Positions 16,617 to 26,039 of a stretch of DNA of 64,000 bases are shown here, piece after piece. Positions within the stretch are counted from its first letter, which is position 1, and the number at the start of each line of letters is the position of its first letter. Under the pieces are notes generated by a model. The model did not search any database. It saw nothing but the letters and a program-made list of their open reading frames with translations, and was not told where the DNA came from. Position numbers and translations under genes: made by a program. The stretch lies in assembly GCA_900549825.1 (NCBI GenBank), contig URQB01000004.1, positions 62,001 through 126,000 on the forward strand, written 5' to 3'. The stretch comes from an uncultured Oscillospiraceae bacterium (GTDB taxonomy: Bacteria; Bacillota; Clostridia; Oscillospirales; Acutalibacteraceae).

Positions 16617-17480
16617 TCATTCTAAAGCACTGTTTAACTTCCTGCCCGTCACAATTCGCGCGATTCCGCTGTAATCCAAATGAATCTGCGTCTGAAATCC
16701 TTCCCTCTGGTAAAGGTTTTGGACCTCATCCGCCTGCCCCTCGCCGCATTCTATGGCGACCAGGCCGCCAACGCTTAAATCGGGAAGCCAACGCTCTGCA
16801 AGCGCCCGGTAAAACACAAGCCCATCTACCCCGCCGTCAAGCGCCATGCGTGGCTCCCGCTGCACCTCTTTCTGAAGGCCATCCATCTCATCAGATCTGA
16901 TATAAGGTGGATTTGAGACAATCACCTGCGGCTGCACGTAATCAATACTGCCGAACCCATCCATCAAATCGCCCAACTGGAGACGTGTATTGGTAGGGGC
17001 AATACGATTTGCATTGCACTGTAAATAGAAAAATGCATCCTGCGATTTTTCCAGCAAAAACACCTGCGCATCCGGCCTTCGCTTGGCAATGCTCAGCCCC
17101 AGGCATCCGCTGCCGGCGCAAAGGTCGAATACCACCGGTCGCTCCAATGGTTCCATCAGCTGAAGGGCTGTTTGGGCCAGAAGCTCCGTTTCCGGCCTTG
17201 GAATCAGCACGCCCGGCCCAATTTGGAAGGATTCGTCCAGAAACTCCCACGTTCCGATGAGATATTGAAGCGGCTCGCCGGCAGCTCTTTGGATCAGCAT
17301 TTGCCGGAAGCATCGTTCCGCTTTTTCATCCGGCGTGCTGTCACCGCATAAAGAGAGCGCCGTGCGGTCCAATCCAAAAGCCTTCTCGAACAAACAGCGC
17401 ACATCAAAGGCCGCATCCGGATTACCCGCGGACCGGAGCACCTGAACCGCCTCCCGGTAGAGTGACTGATAGGTTGTCAA
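16617..17480 (-). CDS. prmC: Release factor glutamine methyltransferase
   Basis: A 287-residue SAM-dependent enzyme that methylates the GGQ glutamine of release factors RF1 and RF2. It has the N-terminal helical substrate domain, the SAM loop FDLCAGSGCLGLSIA and the catalytic SNPPYI motif. The start is TTG 17480, overlapping the yqhQ stop as TTGA, with CGGAGG upstream. Confidence 0.95.
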   Translation of the reverse strand: MTTYQSLYREAVQVLRSAGNPDAAFDVRCLFEKAFGLDRTALSLCGDSTPDEKAERCFRQMLIQRAAGEPLQYLIGTWEFLDESFQIGPGVLIPRPETELLAQTALQLMEPLERPVVFDLCAGSGCLGLSIAKRRPDAQVFLLEKSQDAFFYLQCNANRIAPTNTRLQLGDLMDGFGSIDYVQPQVIVSNPPYIRSDEMDGLQKEVQREPRMALDGGVDGLVFYRALAERWLPDLSVGGLVAIECGEGQADEVQNLYQREGFQTQIHLDYSGIARIVTGRKLNSALE

Positions 17481-18466
17481 ATGGCGTCATCCTCCGGGTT
17501 GTCCGTGATAACCGCCTTAAATGCGGCGATGCCGACCTCGATCATACTGTCATCCGGCTCCTTCGTCGTTAAACGCTGCATCCACAGGCCCGGCGCAGAA
17601 AGGATCTTCGTCAGCCAATTTTCATGCCGTCCTGCATAACGGATAAATTCATAACCAAATCCCATTGTGACAGGCAGTGTCAGGATTTTGATACACATCC
17701 AGAGAATCCGGTTTTCCGGGTTGCCAAGCTCCGGAAAAACCAGAATCAGCAGAGAGGCCACCAGGATACTGATAATCAGAATCACAAAGATAAAGCTTGT
17801 GCCGCAGCGCGGATGGAAACGGCTCTGCTTGCGCACATTTTCAATGGTCAGTTCTTCACCGTGCTCATAGCAGAAGATCGTTTTATGTTCTGCGCCGTGA
17901 TAGCTGAACACGCGCTTGATATCCTTCATTTGAGAAACAAGCGCAATATAAGCGATGAAAATCAGAATGCGCATCATGCCCTCAATCATACCTTTTAAGG
18001 GTACAATTCCGCCCTTTGTCAGGGCATTCAGCCCGTCAAAAATCAGGGCGGGTAGGTAGAAAAACAGCGCGAATGCCAGCAGAAGCCCAAGCACCATAGC
18101 AACTGCAGAAATGACGGCCATCATCTTCGGGCCGAAATGATCGGAAATCCAGCGATCCAGCTTAGACATTTCCTCCTCGCCGGCCTCCCCGGTATCCAGC
18201 CCGGATTTTTCCGCGGACTCCATCAGGCATTTATAGCCAAAAATCATTGATTCGATAAAATTGACGACGCCGCGGATGATCGGCCAGCCTAAGAACTTGA
18301 CTTTATCCCTGATCTGTTTATAGTCCTTATACTCCGTGTCGATCGTTCCATCCGGAAGACGGACGGACATCGCTGCGCCGCGCGGACCGCGCATCATAAT
18401 GCCTTCGATCAGAGCCTGTCCGCCGACGGACGTTTTATGCACAGCCGGCTTTTTTTTATCACTCAT
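17477..18466 (-). CDS. DUF1385 (YqhQ-like) membrane protein
   Basis: A 329-residue protein starting with the family hallmark SVGGQALIEGIMMRGP, then three or four membrane segments and the conserved YHGAEHKTIFCYE and SRFHPRCGTSFIF motifs, whose His and Cys residues could bind a metal. It often sits next to prmC, as here. Biochemical function is not established. ATG 18466 follows AAAGGAG and overlaps the histidine kinase gene by eight bases. Confidence 0.85.
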   Translation of the reverse strand: MSDKKKPAVHKTSVGGQALIEGIMMRGPRGAAMSVRLPDGTIDTEYKDYKQIRDKVKFLGWPIIRGVVNFIESMIFGYKCLMESAEKSGLDTGEAGEEEMSKLDRWISDHFGPKMMAVISAVAMVLGLLLAFALFFYLPALIFDGLNALTKGGIVPLKGMIEGMMRILIFIAYIALVSQMKDIKRVFSYHGAEHKTIFCYEHGEELTIENVRKQSRFHPRCGTSFIFVILIISILVASLLILVFPELGNPENRILWMCIKILTLPVTMGFGYEFIRYAGRHENWLTKILSAPGLWMQRLTTKEPDDSMIEVGIAAFKAVITDNPEDDAI

Positions 18467-19898
18467 TCTGTGAACTCCTTTCATCGGGAAGAACGACCGG
18501 TTCGATGGTAAACAGAACGGAAACCGTCGTCCCTTCTCCTACTACACTGTTAATTTTTAAGGTGCCATGGTGCAGCTTTATAATCTCATCCGCCACGGCA
18601 AGCCCGATTCCTGAGCCGCGGGCCGAAACATTGGAGCGATAAAATTTTTCCGTCACATGCGGCAAATCCCCTTCCGGAATGCCGCAGCCGGTGTCGCCCA
18701 CCATGATTTCCAGCGTTGTGTTGATGATATTGGCGACAACAATCACCTTGCCGCCCTGTTCTGTATATTTAAAGGCATTGTCGAGTATATTGACAAAAAC
18801 CTGTTTTATTCGGTTGGCATCTCCGTTCATTGGAGCGGGCAAATGAGGAACGTTGTAGATCAGCTCAATGCCTTCACGCAGCGCACGCTCCCGAAAGACA
18901 AAAACGGCATCGTCCAGTTCTGCCAAAACGTCGATTTTCTCCATGCGCATGCTGAGCTTGCCGTTTTGCATGCGGGAAAAATCCAGAAGTTCTTCCACAA
19001 TCCCCGTCAGGCGGCCGGACTCGTCAATAATTACCTGCATGCCCTTGGACAAAAGAGTGGGGTCTGTATCCCCCACCTGCAGCAGCGTTTCCCCCCAGCC
19101 CTTGATTGCAGTCAGCGGGGTACGCAGCTCGTGAGAAATGGTAGAGATAAAATCGTTTTTCACCCGGTCAGCTTCGCTCAGCTCTGAAGCCATATAATTG
19201 ATGGTTTCCCCCAATTCGCTGATTTCATCATTGTAATGATGGCTGTCAATCCGGCTGCTGAAATCTCCGTGCGCAAATTTTTGTGCCGCCTCATTGATCT
19301 GCATCACGGGCTTGACAATGGACTGGATAAAGAAAGAGCCTGACATCGCAACCAAAGCGATCGCCAGAAGGCAAATAAAGAAAATCAGGAGAATAAACGT
19401 TGAAACCTGATTATCGATCCCTTCGAGAGAAATCAGATAACGGACTGCCCCGCTGTTTTCTCCAAGCAACTGCGTCAGAGCCATCACCTTCTCTCCGGAC
19501 GGCAGTTTCCCCGTCCATCTGGCGGTATCGCTGTTGGTTTTAGAAGATAAAACCTCCCGGTAATCCGGCATCTCCGGCGGATCATCGACCGGGAATCCGC
19601 TGGAAGAGATGATAATATTTCCGTTTTTATCAATTACCCAGACCTCCATGATATCTTTGGCCTTAAACCCCTCTACAAACTCGCGCGCCCGGTTTTCAAA
19701 CTGCTCATCTGTATTGTTATAGAGGCTGAAAAAGGTGGAAACAGAATCATCTGCACGGGAATTGAGTGTCATTTCGACATATTCATAATAGTAGAAATGG
19801 ATGGCAATGGAGGCAATTACGGAAACCAGGAGAAGAAGGGCGGAGATAACGCCTAACGTATTGATCACCCAGCGCCTCGTAATTCCGCTGAAATGCAT
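18459..19898 (-). CDS. Sensor histidine kinase
   Basis: A 479-residue membrane kinase: first helix about 12-36, an extracytoplasmic sensor of about 130 residues with a PAS-like VWVIDKNGNIIISSSG, second helix about 166-190, a HAMP domain, the phospho-acceptor H256 in SHELRTP, and an ATPase domain with NILDNAFKY, DTGCGIP and GSGIGLA. It pairs with the response regulator just upstream. PhoR/ResE-like architecture; the signal is unknown. Confidence 0.92.
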   Translation of the reverse strand: MHFSGITRRWVINTLGVISALLLLVSVIASIAIHFYYYEYVEMTLNSRADDSVSTFFSLYNNTDEQFENRAREFVEGFKAKDIMEVWVIDKNGNIIISSSGFPVDDPPEMPDYREVLSSKTNSDTARWTGKLPSGEKVMALTQLLGENSGAVRYLISLEGIDNQVSTFILLIFFICLLAIALVAMSGSFFIQSIVKPVMQINEAAQKFAHGDFSSRIDSHHYNDEISELGETINYMASELSEADRVKNDFISTISHELRTPLTAIKGWGETLLQVGDTDPTLLSKGMQVIIDESGRLTGIVEELLDFSRMQNGKLSMRMEKIDVLAELDDAVFVFRERALREGIELIYNVPHLPAPMNGDANRIKQVFVNILDNAFKYTEQGGKVIVVANIINTTLEIMVGDTGCGIPEGDLPHVTEKFYRSNVSARGSGIGLAVADEIIKLHHGTLKINSVVGEGTTVSVLFTIEPVVLPDERSSQNE

Positions 19899-19944
19899 AC
19901 TTCCCCAGCTCCCTTTTCTTTCTAAATCGCGTTTGGTTTGCTTT

Positions 19945-20649
19945 TTAGACGACCCATTTATAGCCGAGCCCCCAAATTGTCACAAGATGCTTGGGATTGG
20001 ACGGCTCGTCCTCGATCTTCATGCGAAGGCGGCGGATATTGACGTCGACGATTTTTTCCTCGCCAAAATAGGAACTGCCCCAAACACGGTTCAGGATATC
20101 TGTCCGGTCCAGCGCAGCTCCTGGATTTTGAAAAAAGCATTCCATGATTTGAAATTCCACTTGTGTCAAATCAATGAGACTTCCTCTTTTGGTAAGCGTC
20201 CGATTGCGCGGGTTCAAAACGAATTCTCCAAGAATAATCGCATCATCCTGCGCCTTGGCCCCGGATGACTCCTTGCTCATCTCCACGCGGCGGTAAATCG
20301 CATCGACCCTTGCCATTAATTCCGAGGGGGAAAAAGGTTTGGTCACATAGTCATCAGCGCCTACCAAAAGGCCGGTCACTTTATCCATCTCCTGTGTGCG
20401 GGCTGTCAGCATGATAATTCCCAGGCGCGGGCTGCGGGCACGCAGCTGTTTACAAAGCTCCAGGCCATCCATTTGAGGCATCATAATATCCAGCAGAGCC
20501 ACATCGACCTCGCCGTTTCGCCCATCGTAAATCCGAAGGGCCTCCAGCCCATCCCCTGCCTCTAAAACTTCATAGCCGCTGCGCTGCAAATTGATCACAA
20601 TAAAATCGCGAATAGACGGCTCGTCTTCCGCTACAAGAACTGTTTTCAT
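19945..20649 (-). CDS. OmpR-family response regulator
   Basis: A 234-residue regulator with a receiver domain (phospho-acceptor D54 in ALLDIMMPQMDG, conserved T in MLTART, K in VTKPF) and a C-terminal winged helix ending in VTIWGLGYKWV. It is transcribed just before its kinase. The lipoprotein gene upstream (24 bases away) is probably in the same transcript. Confidence 0.94.
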   Translation of the reverse strand: MKTVLVAEDEPSIRDFIVINLQRSGYEVLEAGDGLEALRIYDGRNGEVDVALLDIMMPQMDGLELCKQLRARSPRLGIIMLTARTQEMDKVTGLLVGADDYVTKPFSPSELMARVDAIYRRVEMSKESSGAKAQDDAIILGEFVLNPRNRTLTKRGSLIDLTQVEFQIMECFFQNPGAALDRTDILNRVWGSSYFGEEKIVDVNIRRLRMKIEDEPSNPKHLVTIWGLGYKWVV

Positions 20650-20673
20650 CCTGCTGTCTCCTTCCCTGCGCTT

Positions 20674-22086
20674 TTATGCAATGACTGAAATACTCGATTT
20701 CAGCTGATCAAAATCAATGCCATATCGAGAAGCGGCGTTTGATAAACGGGCAACATAGACGACACTGCCGTTTTCCTTGAGCAACGTATAGTCCGCGTTG
20801 GGGCTTTTGGCCCATTGGTCGGCCGGAAGCGTCCAGATATTGAACAATTCATCCCCTGTTTTGCCGTTTTCTCTTGCAAAAAAGGTCCAGCGCCGCTCTT
20901 TCTGATTGCTGATGATTGTGATTTGGGGATTTTCTTCATCCTTGATCCATCGATCGGGATAAAAGAACATATATCCATCTGAATAATTGATCGAACTATA
21001 AGCGACGACTTTGCTTTCCTGAGAACTGCTCCCCTGAAACTGAACCCATTTTGTCAAATAGAGGTTTTGTGCCGCGCCGGCATCTGTCTGAGCGGTGTCC
21101 CTCGTATCATTTGAAGGGAGTTCCGTACTTGCATAGCCGCTATCCGGCAATACAATTTGGACTGGAACCTCAATGATCGCATCATGATTGATATCCTGTG
21201 AGGCGATTGATTCATACCGCTTGGTAACCAGATTAGCCCCTTTCTTCTCATCATATAGAGGGGCAACAAGCTTTTGGGCCTTGCTGTCCCAGTACACAAT
21301 CTCCGTAATCATCGAGGAAGAGCCCGCGTTTGCATCGATATAAATCTTTATGGGAACTTGTGTCCCCAAATCCTCTTTCTTTAGGGATACATAGCTGATC
21401 GTTTTCGAGTCCAGCATAACGGTGCTGATATCCGTAATAGAGCCATTTATCATTTTCAGCAGTTTGCCTACGGCCCCATGCATGGTTCCGGTGGTTTCCG
21501 GAGCTAATATGAAGATCTCTTTGCTGCCGTCATGGTCAAGATCAACCGGCAGCATAGCGGTAAAAGCCTCCCGCGCTAACGTATTGATGAATGGTCCGTT
21601 TTCCGCATTGTTGTATTGATATACAGTAAGCACCTTGCTTTCCTTGCTGTCAAACAGATTCCATCCGACGAGAAGTTCCGGCGAGCCGTCATCATTCAAA
21701 TCCGCAAACGATACGGAATAAACGTCGCTGCCCATACCGGGGAAATCGCTGTGAAAGGTCCATCTCCCGTTTTGGCTGTCCATAAAGTGCACGCGTACTG
21801 TAGACTGATCCTTATTTTGTATATAAAAGACAAACGCCTCATCTTCTCCGTCGTTGTCCACGTCATACATAATAAATGCAGACCGGTATTCTCCGGAGAT
21901 CGGGGTTTTCAGCAGGAAGTTCTTCCCGACGGAGGATTCAAACGCCTTTTGGAGGCCCTCATACCCCCCCGTAAGCTTCGGGGGGCGCAGAAGATTCGGC
22001 AACGCTGTAAATCGAAGCGAGCAGCCGCTAAACAGAAAAACAAGGCTAAGCGCTAATGCGATACAGGCCAATAAATGCTTTTTCAC
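20674..22086 (-). CDS. Lipoprotein with FG-GAP/VCBS-like repeats
   Basis: A 470-residue exported lipoprotein: basic N-terminus, hydrophobic stretch and lipobox LFSGC (Cys about 22). Acidic calcium-type loops recur: DVDNDGEDEAF, DLNDDGSPELL, DLDHDGSKEIF and DINHDAIIEV, spaced like beta-propeller blades. The C-terminal third is different. Function unknown. Its place between cdaR and a two-component system suggests a cell-envelope role or an accessory sensor, by inference. Confidence 0.75.
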   Translation of the reverse strand: MKKHLLACIALALSLVFLFSGCSLRFTALPNLLRPPKLTGGYEGLQKAFESSVGKNFLLKTPISGEYRSAFIMYDVDNDGEDEAFVFYIQNKDQSTVRVHFMDSQNGRWTFHSDFPGMGSDVYSVSFADLNDDGSPELLVGWNLFDSKESKVLTVYQYNNAENGPFINTLAREAFTAMLPVDLDHDGSKEIFILAPETTGTMHGAVGKLLKMINGSITDISTVMLDSKTISYVSLKKEDLGTQVPIKIYIDANAGSSSMITEIVYWDSKAQKLVAPLYDEKKGANLVTKRYESIASQDINHDAIIEVPVQIVLPDSGYASTELPSNDTRDTAQTDAGAAQNLYLTKWVQFQGSSSQESKVVAYSSINYSDGYMFFYPDRWIKDEENPQITIISNQKERRWTFFARENGKTGDELFNIWTLPADQWAKSPNADYTLLKENGSVVYVARLSNAASRYGIDFDQLKSSISVIA

Positions 22087-22128
22087 AACTGCCGCTCACG
22101 CTCCTCTCATGCTTAACGATGGATCATA

Positions 22129-23433
22129 TCATCCTGATTTTGCCGTTATCTGAATCGGAACCTTGTAGGTATTATATGCCCAGCAATCATTGAAGCTCCT
22201 GACGTATACTCTGGCTGTCACTTCCTGACGCCCCTCGGAGAGTTTGATCGTGCTTAAATCAACTTCTGCATAGATGCCATCCGCATTCAGGGCATCAATC
22301 GATGTTTTAGGGCCGACAATTGTGACGTTCTGAATATCCGCAAGTGCGGTTGCCTGAAATTCATCCGGCTCATTGAGCATTGTGATATTATTTTTGGAAA
22401 CCGTATAGGTCTGCGACGTTTTATCGCTTGCATCGATCACAACAGTAAAGTTTTTAATCCTGTCGTCGACCACTGTCACCTCTTTGATCGCAGAAGCGGG
22501 GAATGTAAACGTATGGCGGATCATCCCAAGTTCGCTGAAATCGATCGCACCGACAGAAAAGGACTCCATAGCGTCTATTTCCGCTTCCTCCGCCGCTACA
22601 GTGACACGGGCGGGCGTAATCGTTACCGGCAAGGGATTGGCAACATAAGCCAGCGGCTCGTTGATATAGGATACCGTAACCGGAAGTTCCTTCAGCTTCA
22701 GCACTTTGATCGTCAGCGTAACCTTTGTCTGCCCATGATTGATATCCAGGTATTGCGGCACGCCTCCATATTCGCCGATCGGCGTGATCTTCGCCTCCAG
22801 CGTGGTCGTAGTGGTAAGCGGCTCGGAAAGGGAGACACGCGCGACCACCTTACTGACCTTATTCACCTCCGTGGTAGGGCCGGAGACCGTTACATTGCTC
22901 ACGGAAGAATAGGTGGATTCCTGAATATATCCTTCGTCCGGAATGACCTTGTCCGCAATGATATCCGGCTCCAGCGGATAGGATACTTCCTTATAGGTGT
23001 CGAAATAAACCTGCACCTTTGTCTGAGAGAGCGAGTTAATCGTAAACTCGGCGTTATCATCTGCGGGTTTCGCCACCAATGTCACATCGTTTTTGCCGGA
23101 GGAACTGACATAGCTCAGGTCCGGCGTCACCTTGATATCCTCCGGTTTCAGGTTGGAGACGATATACCGCTTCCCATAAACGACCACATTCACCTTAAAA
23201 TCGGTATTGCCAAAGGCCTGTAAGCCCAATTGTTCGGGCAGGCTCCCAGTCAGGTTGAAATCCACCGGGACATTTTCAACCGTATAGGACTCTTCTGGGC
23301 TTGCCGTCATGGAAATGGCGGTCCAGATGACGAACGCAAGTACGATCGAGAACAGCAATACAAAACGGTTGTTGCTGAAAAGCTCCCGGAAATTTATTTT
23401 TTTTCTATTCTTCATCATTATAATCTTTTTCAT
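22129..23433 (-). CDS. cdaR: CdaR (YbbR-domain) regulator of diadenylate cyclase
   Basis: A 434-residue protein with one N-terminal membrane helix (FVLLFSIVLAFVIWTAIS) and an extracellular array of about four YbbR-type beta domains, visible as repeated V-x-V-x-GP or pro-rich starts such as VSNVTVSGPTTEVNKV and IQNVTIVGPKTSIDAL. CdaR binds and modulates CdaA. ATG 23433 follows GGGAGG and overlaps cdaA by 29 bases, so the two are translationally linked. Confidence 0.93.
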   Translation of the reverse strand: MKKIIMMKNRKKINFRELFSNNRFVLLFSIVLAFVIWTAISMTASPEESYTVENVPVDFNLTGSLPEQLGLQAFGNTDFKVNVVVYGKRYIVSNLKPEDIKVTPDLSYVSSSGKNDVTLVAKPADDNAEFTINSLSQTKVQVYFDTYKEVSYPLEPDIIADKVIPDEGYIQESTYSSVSNVTVSGPTTEVNKVSKVVARVSLSEPLTTTTTLEAKITPIGEYGGVPQYLDINHGQTKVTLTIKVLKLKELPVTVSYINEPLAYVANPLPVTITPARVTVAAEEAEIDAMESFSVGAIDFSELGMIRHTFTFPASAIKEVTVVDDRIKNFTVVIDASDKTSQTYTVSKNNITMLNEPDEFQATALADIQNVTIVGPKTSIDALNADGIYAEVDLSTIKLSEGRQEVTARVYVRSFNDCWAYNTYKVPIQITAKSG

Positions 23434-24334
23434 GCTTGATCCTCCCGGCAATACGCTTAAAAGTCCGGCTGATTTCACCGGGCTGCTCCGGCTCTGTGAT
23501 CAGATATTTCTGCAGCTTTTCGCGCAGGTCCCCATCGGAAATACCCTGCATCAGAATTCCATCATGGGCAATTGAAATAGATCCCCTTTCCTCCGAAACG
23601 ACTACGACAATCGCATCGCTCTGTTCGCTCATACCAAGCGCCGCCCGGTGACGGGTGCCAAGTTCACTGCTCACTGCGTTGTTCTGGGTCAGCGGCAGGA
23701 TGCAGCCTGCGGCGCAGACGCGCCCGTCACGGATAATTGCCGCCCCATCGTGCAGCGGTGCTTTGGGGTAAAAAATATTGCCGATCAGCTCAGGCGAGAC
23801 AAGCGCATCCACCGTTGTACCCGTTTTGGCGATTTCGCCAAGCATGGTAACGCGCTCAAAAATAATCAACGCCCCTATTTTTTTATCGCTCATATCGGAG
23901 CAGGCGCGGCAAACGCCATCGATCCCCGCCTGAATCTGCTCGTAGCGCCGGAGCTCCTGGCCGCCCTTTCCGGTAAACGGATTAAAAACGCTGAACTTGC
24001 TGCGCCCCATACTCTCCAAAGCATGCCGCAATTCCGGCTGAAACAGAACCAGAAGGCCAATCACGGCAAATTCAAACACCTTCTGAAGGACAAACATCAT
24101 CGCCTCCATCTTGAAAAGATTGACGACGATATATAACAGGCCTAACAGCAGGATTCCCTTCAGCAACTGAATCGCCCGGGTTTCACGAATGAGCTTGATG
24201 GCATGGTAAACGATGAAGGCAACAAAAATAATATCCAGAACATTGGAGCACAGCTTGAAAAAGCCAGAGTTCCAAAACGTAGAAATAACGCTCCACAGCT
24301 GTATAAAAAAGGTTTTGATTTGTTCTATCTCCAT
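23405..24334 (-). CDS. cdaA: Membrane diadenylate cyclase CdaA
   Basis: A 309-residue enzyme that makes cyclic di-AMP from two ATP. Three N-terminal membrane segments are followed by a DAC domain with the active-site motifs DGAAII and RHRAALG. c-di-AMP controls potassium and wall homeostasis. ATG 24334 (MEIEQIK) is the usual family start; TTG 24370 is an alternative. In B. subtilis the same cdaA-cdaR order is followed by glmM; here a lipoprotein gene follows. Confidence 0.95.
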   Translation of the reverse strand: MEIEQIKTFFIQLWSVISTFWNSGFFKLCSNVLDIIFVAFIVYHAIKLIRETRAIQLLKGILLLGLLYIVVNLFKMEAMMFVLQKVFEFAVIGLLVLFQPELRHALESMGRSKFSVFNPFTGKGGQELRRYEQIQAGIDGVCRACSDMSDKKIGALIIFERVTMLGEIAKTGTTVDALVSPELIGNIFYPKAPLHDGAAIIRDGRVCAAGCILPLTQNNAVSSELGTRHRAALGMSEQSDAIVVVVSEERGSISIAHDGILMQGISDGDLREKLQKYLITEPEQPGEISRTFKRIAGRIKHEKDYNDEE

Positions 24335-24509
24335 AGCATAAACCGCGCCCTTCCGTGCTCCATGCACCAAAATAAAACGTCTTGCCTGCTTTGCGTATCA
24401 GGAATGCGCCTGTCAAAGCGCAAACGAAACGAGTGTTATGACGGACTTCTGTAGAACAGCTTCAGCGGTATTCCGGCTTTCGCGACGCAAATGGTTCTTT
24501 CTGACAAAT

Positions 24510-24545
24510 AAAATACAGCGGCGGCATGGAAATCCCCCGCCGCTG
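24510..24545 (-). terminator. Terminator of the isp/cysteine-desulfurase operon
   Basis: A nine-base perfect GC stem (CAGCGGCGG 24516-24524, CCGCCGCTG 24537-24545) is followed on the - strand by TATTTTATTT. It lies between the aminotransferase gene and cdaA, about 50 bases after the former's stop. Confidence 0.8.
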
Positions 24546-24596
24546 CCGATTCATCAAGACCGCATGAATCTATTCTTTTTTATCATATCACGTTTT

Positions 24597-25742
24597 CTAT
24601 CCTTTTGCAATTTTTCGGACAGATTTTATCAGCTCATACAAGTCTTTTTTATTGGTAAAATAAGAAGGAGCGATACGGACGGTTCCGGTTTCTGAGGTTC
24701 CATAGGCTCCGTGTGCACAGGGTGCACAATGCAGCCCGGAACGCACGGCAATTCCGTCATGATTCAGACGGACGGCGGTTTCTTCACTGTGCAGGCCATT
24801 GAGATTGAAAGATAGCAGCGGAACATGCTTATCCTGCTCCGGCCTTTGCGTGTAAAGGCGCACTTTTTCTGTTGAGGCCAGAGCGTCATAAAGCTTCTGC
24901 ATGAGGGCCATCTCATGCTCCGCTATATTGCGCAGCCCGACTGTTTTTACAAAATCCAGACCGGCGGAAAGCGCCAGGATGCCGGGTGTATTGCCGGTAC
25001 CGCTTTCCAGTTTATCCGGCAAGATGGGCGGCTGATACAAATGTGCGGAAAGGCTTCCTGTACCGCCCTCGATCAGCGGGCGAACCTCCGCCCCATCCGC
25101 ACACAGCAGCATGCCCGTTCCCATCGGGCCGTAAAGACCCTTATGGCCGGGCAGACAGAGAAAATCGATCCCTGTTTTCCCCATATCGATCGGAAGCACA
25201 CCGGCACTCTGCGCTGCATCTACGGCAAAAAGCAGTCCATTTTCATGGGCAAGCCTGGCAATTTCCGCGATCGGCAGAACGATTCCGAATACATTGGATG
25301 CATGCATGCAGATGATCATACGGGTATTCGCCCTGATTTCTTTTTTAAAATTTTTTAATGTCTCCTCAAAATTGCCTTCACAAACGTGAGCCGTGCTATA
25401 GGAAATCACGCCGTCCGCCGCAAGCTTGTAAAGGGGGCGCATCACCGCATTGTGCTCCAGGTCGGAGGTCACAACATGGTCACCCCGATTCAGCACCCCG
25501 TGAAGGACTGTGTTGACCGCGTGCGTACAGTTGAGCGTAAAAACAACATTCTCCGGCTCGCGCAGGCCAAACATCGACGCTGCCTGTTCCCGGCAGCGAT
25601 AGATCCGGCTGGCGGTACGCATGGACATCGTATGCCCGGAGCGGCCGGGATTGGCGCCGTATTCCTCGATCGCCCTCGCCATTGCTTCCCGCACCATGCG
25701 CGGCTTTGGGTAGGTCGTTGCGGCATTGTCAAGATAAATCAT
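24597..25742 (-). CDS. Class V aminotransferase / cysteine desulfurase-like protein
   Basis: A 381-residue PLP enzyme of the NifS/SufS fold. It starts with YLDNAATTYPKP, has the PLP lysine in PGHKGLYGP and a candidate persulfide cysteine in SGLHCAPCAH. It overlaps the small DUF3343 gene by four bases (ATGA); that pairing recurs in Clostridia and suggests sulfur or selenium handling with DUF3343 as carrier, by inference. It is the last gene of the isp operon. Confidence 0.88.
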   Translation of the reverse strand: MIYLDNAATTYPKPRMVREAMARAIEEYGANPGRSGHTMSMRTASRIYRCREQAASMFGLREPENVVFTLNCTHAVNTVLHGVLNRGDHVVTSDLEHNAVMRPLYKLAADGVISYSTAHVCEGNFEETLKNFKKEIRANTRMIICMHASNVFGIVLPIAEIARLAHENGLLFAVDAAQSAGVLPIDMGKTGIDFLCLPGHKGLYGPMGTGMLLCADGAEVRPLIEGGTGSLSAHLYQPPILPDKLESGTGNTPGILALSAGLDFVKTVGLRNIAEHEMALMQKLYDALASTEKVRLYTQRPEQDKHVPLLSFNLNGLHSEETAVRLNHDGIAVRSGLHCAPCAHGAYGTSETGTVRIAPSYFTNKKDLYELIKSVRKIAKG

Positions 25743-25972
25743 GATTTTGGGCCGCCTCCCAGTTCCCCGGTCAGCCGGACGTGGCCTTGCTGAAGGAGTG
25801 TGAGAGCCTCATCAGCATTCCCTTTGGTCAGATAAATTGTATAGCAACACCCATCCGCAGCATTGGGATCAGGTGTTCTTTGATAATGGGCCCGGAATCC
25901 GTTTTCATTTAAAAGGCGGATTCCCTTTTCTGCGTGTGTGATTGAACAGACCTGAAAATTTGGCTGTCCCAT
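25739..25972 (-). CDS. DUF3343 small putative Se/S-carrier protein
   Basis: A 77-residue protein of a family described as a putative selenium/sulfur carrier. The pattern is FQVCSITHAEKGIRLL, then a CC pair in GCCYTIY, and a C-terminal helix with ADEALTLL. Cysteine residues would be the carrier sites. ATG 25972 follows GAGGTG by six bases; the intercistronic hairpin CTCGTTTCG/CGAAACGAG (25982-25990 with 26003-26011) abuts this ribosome site. Confidence 0.8.
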   Translation of the reverse strand: MGQPNFQVCSITHAEKGIRLLNENGFRAHYQRTPDPNAADGCCYTIYLTKGNADEALTLLQQGHVRLTGELGGGPKS

Positions 25973-25981
25973 AAGCGTCAC

Positions 25982-26011
25982 CTCGTTTCGTATCATCTTA
26001 TGCGAAACGAG
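25982..26011 (-). promoter_or_regulatory. Intercistronic hairpin before the DUF3343 gene
   Basis: A perfect nine-base inverted repeat with a 12-base loop lies between ispF and the DUF3343 gene. The end of the stem overlaps the GAGGTG ribosome site. It may tune translation or protect the mRNA 5' end after processing. Confidence 0.45.
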
Positions 26012-26039
26012 GGTTTCGTGTCATCTGAAAATCTTGCGC

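Noticed and set aside
21965..21985. Seven-base pure GC hairpin CCCCCCG/CGGGGGG
   Set aside because: It lies inside the lipoprotein coding sequence with no U-tract; probably codon-level coincidence.
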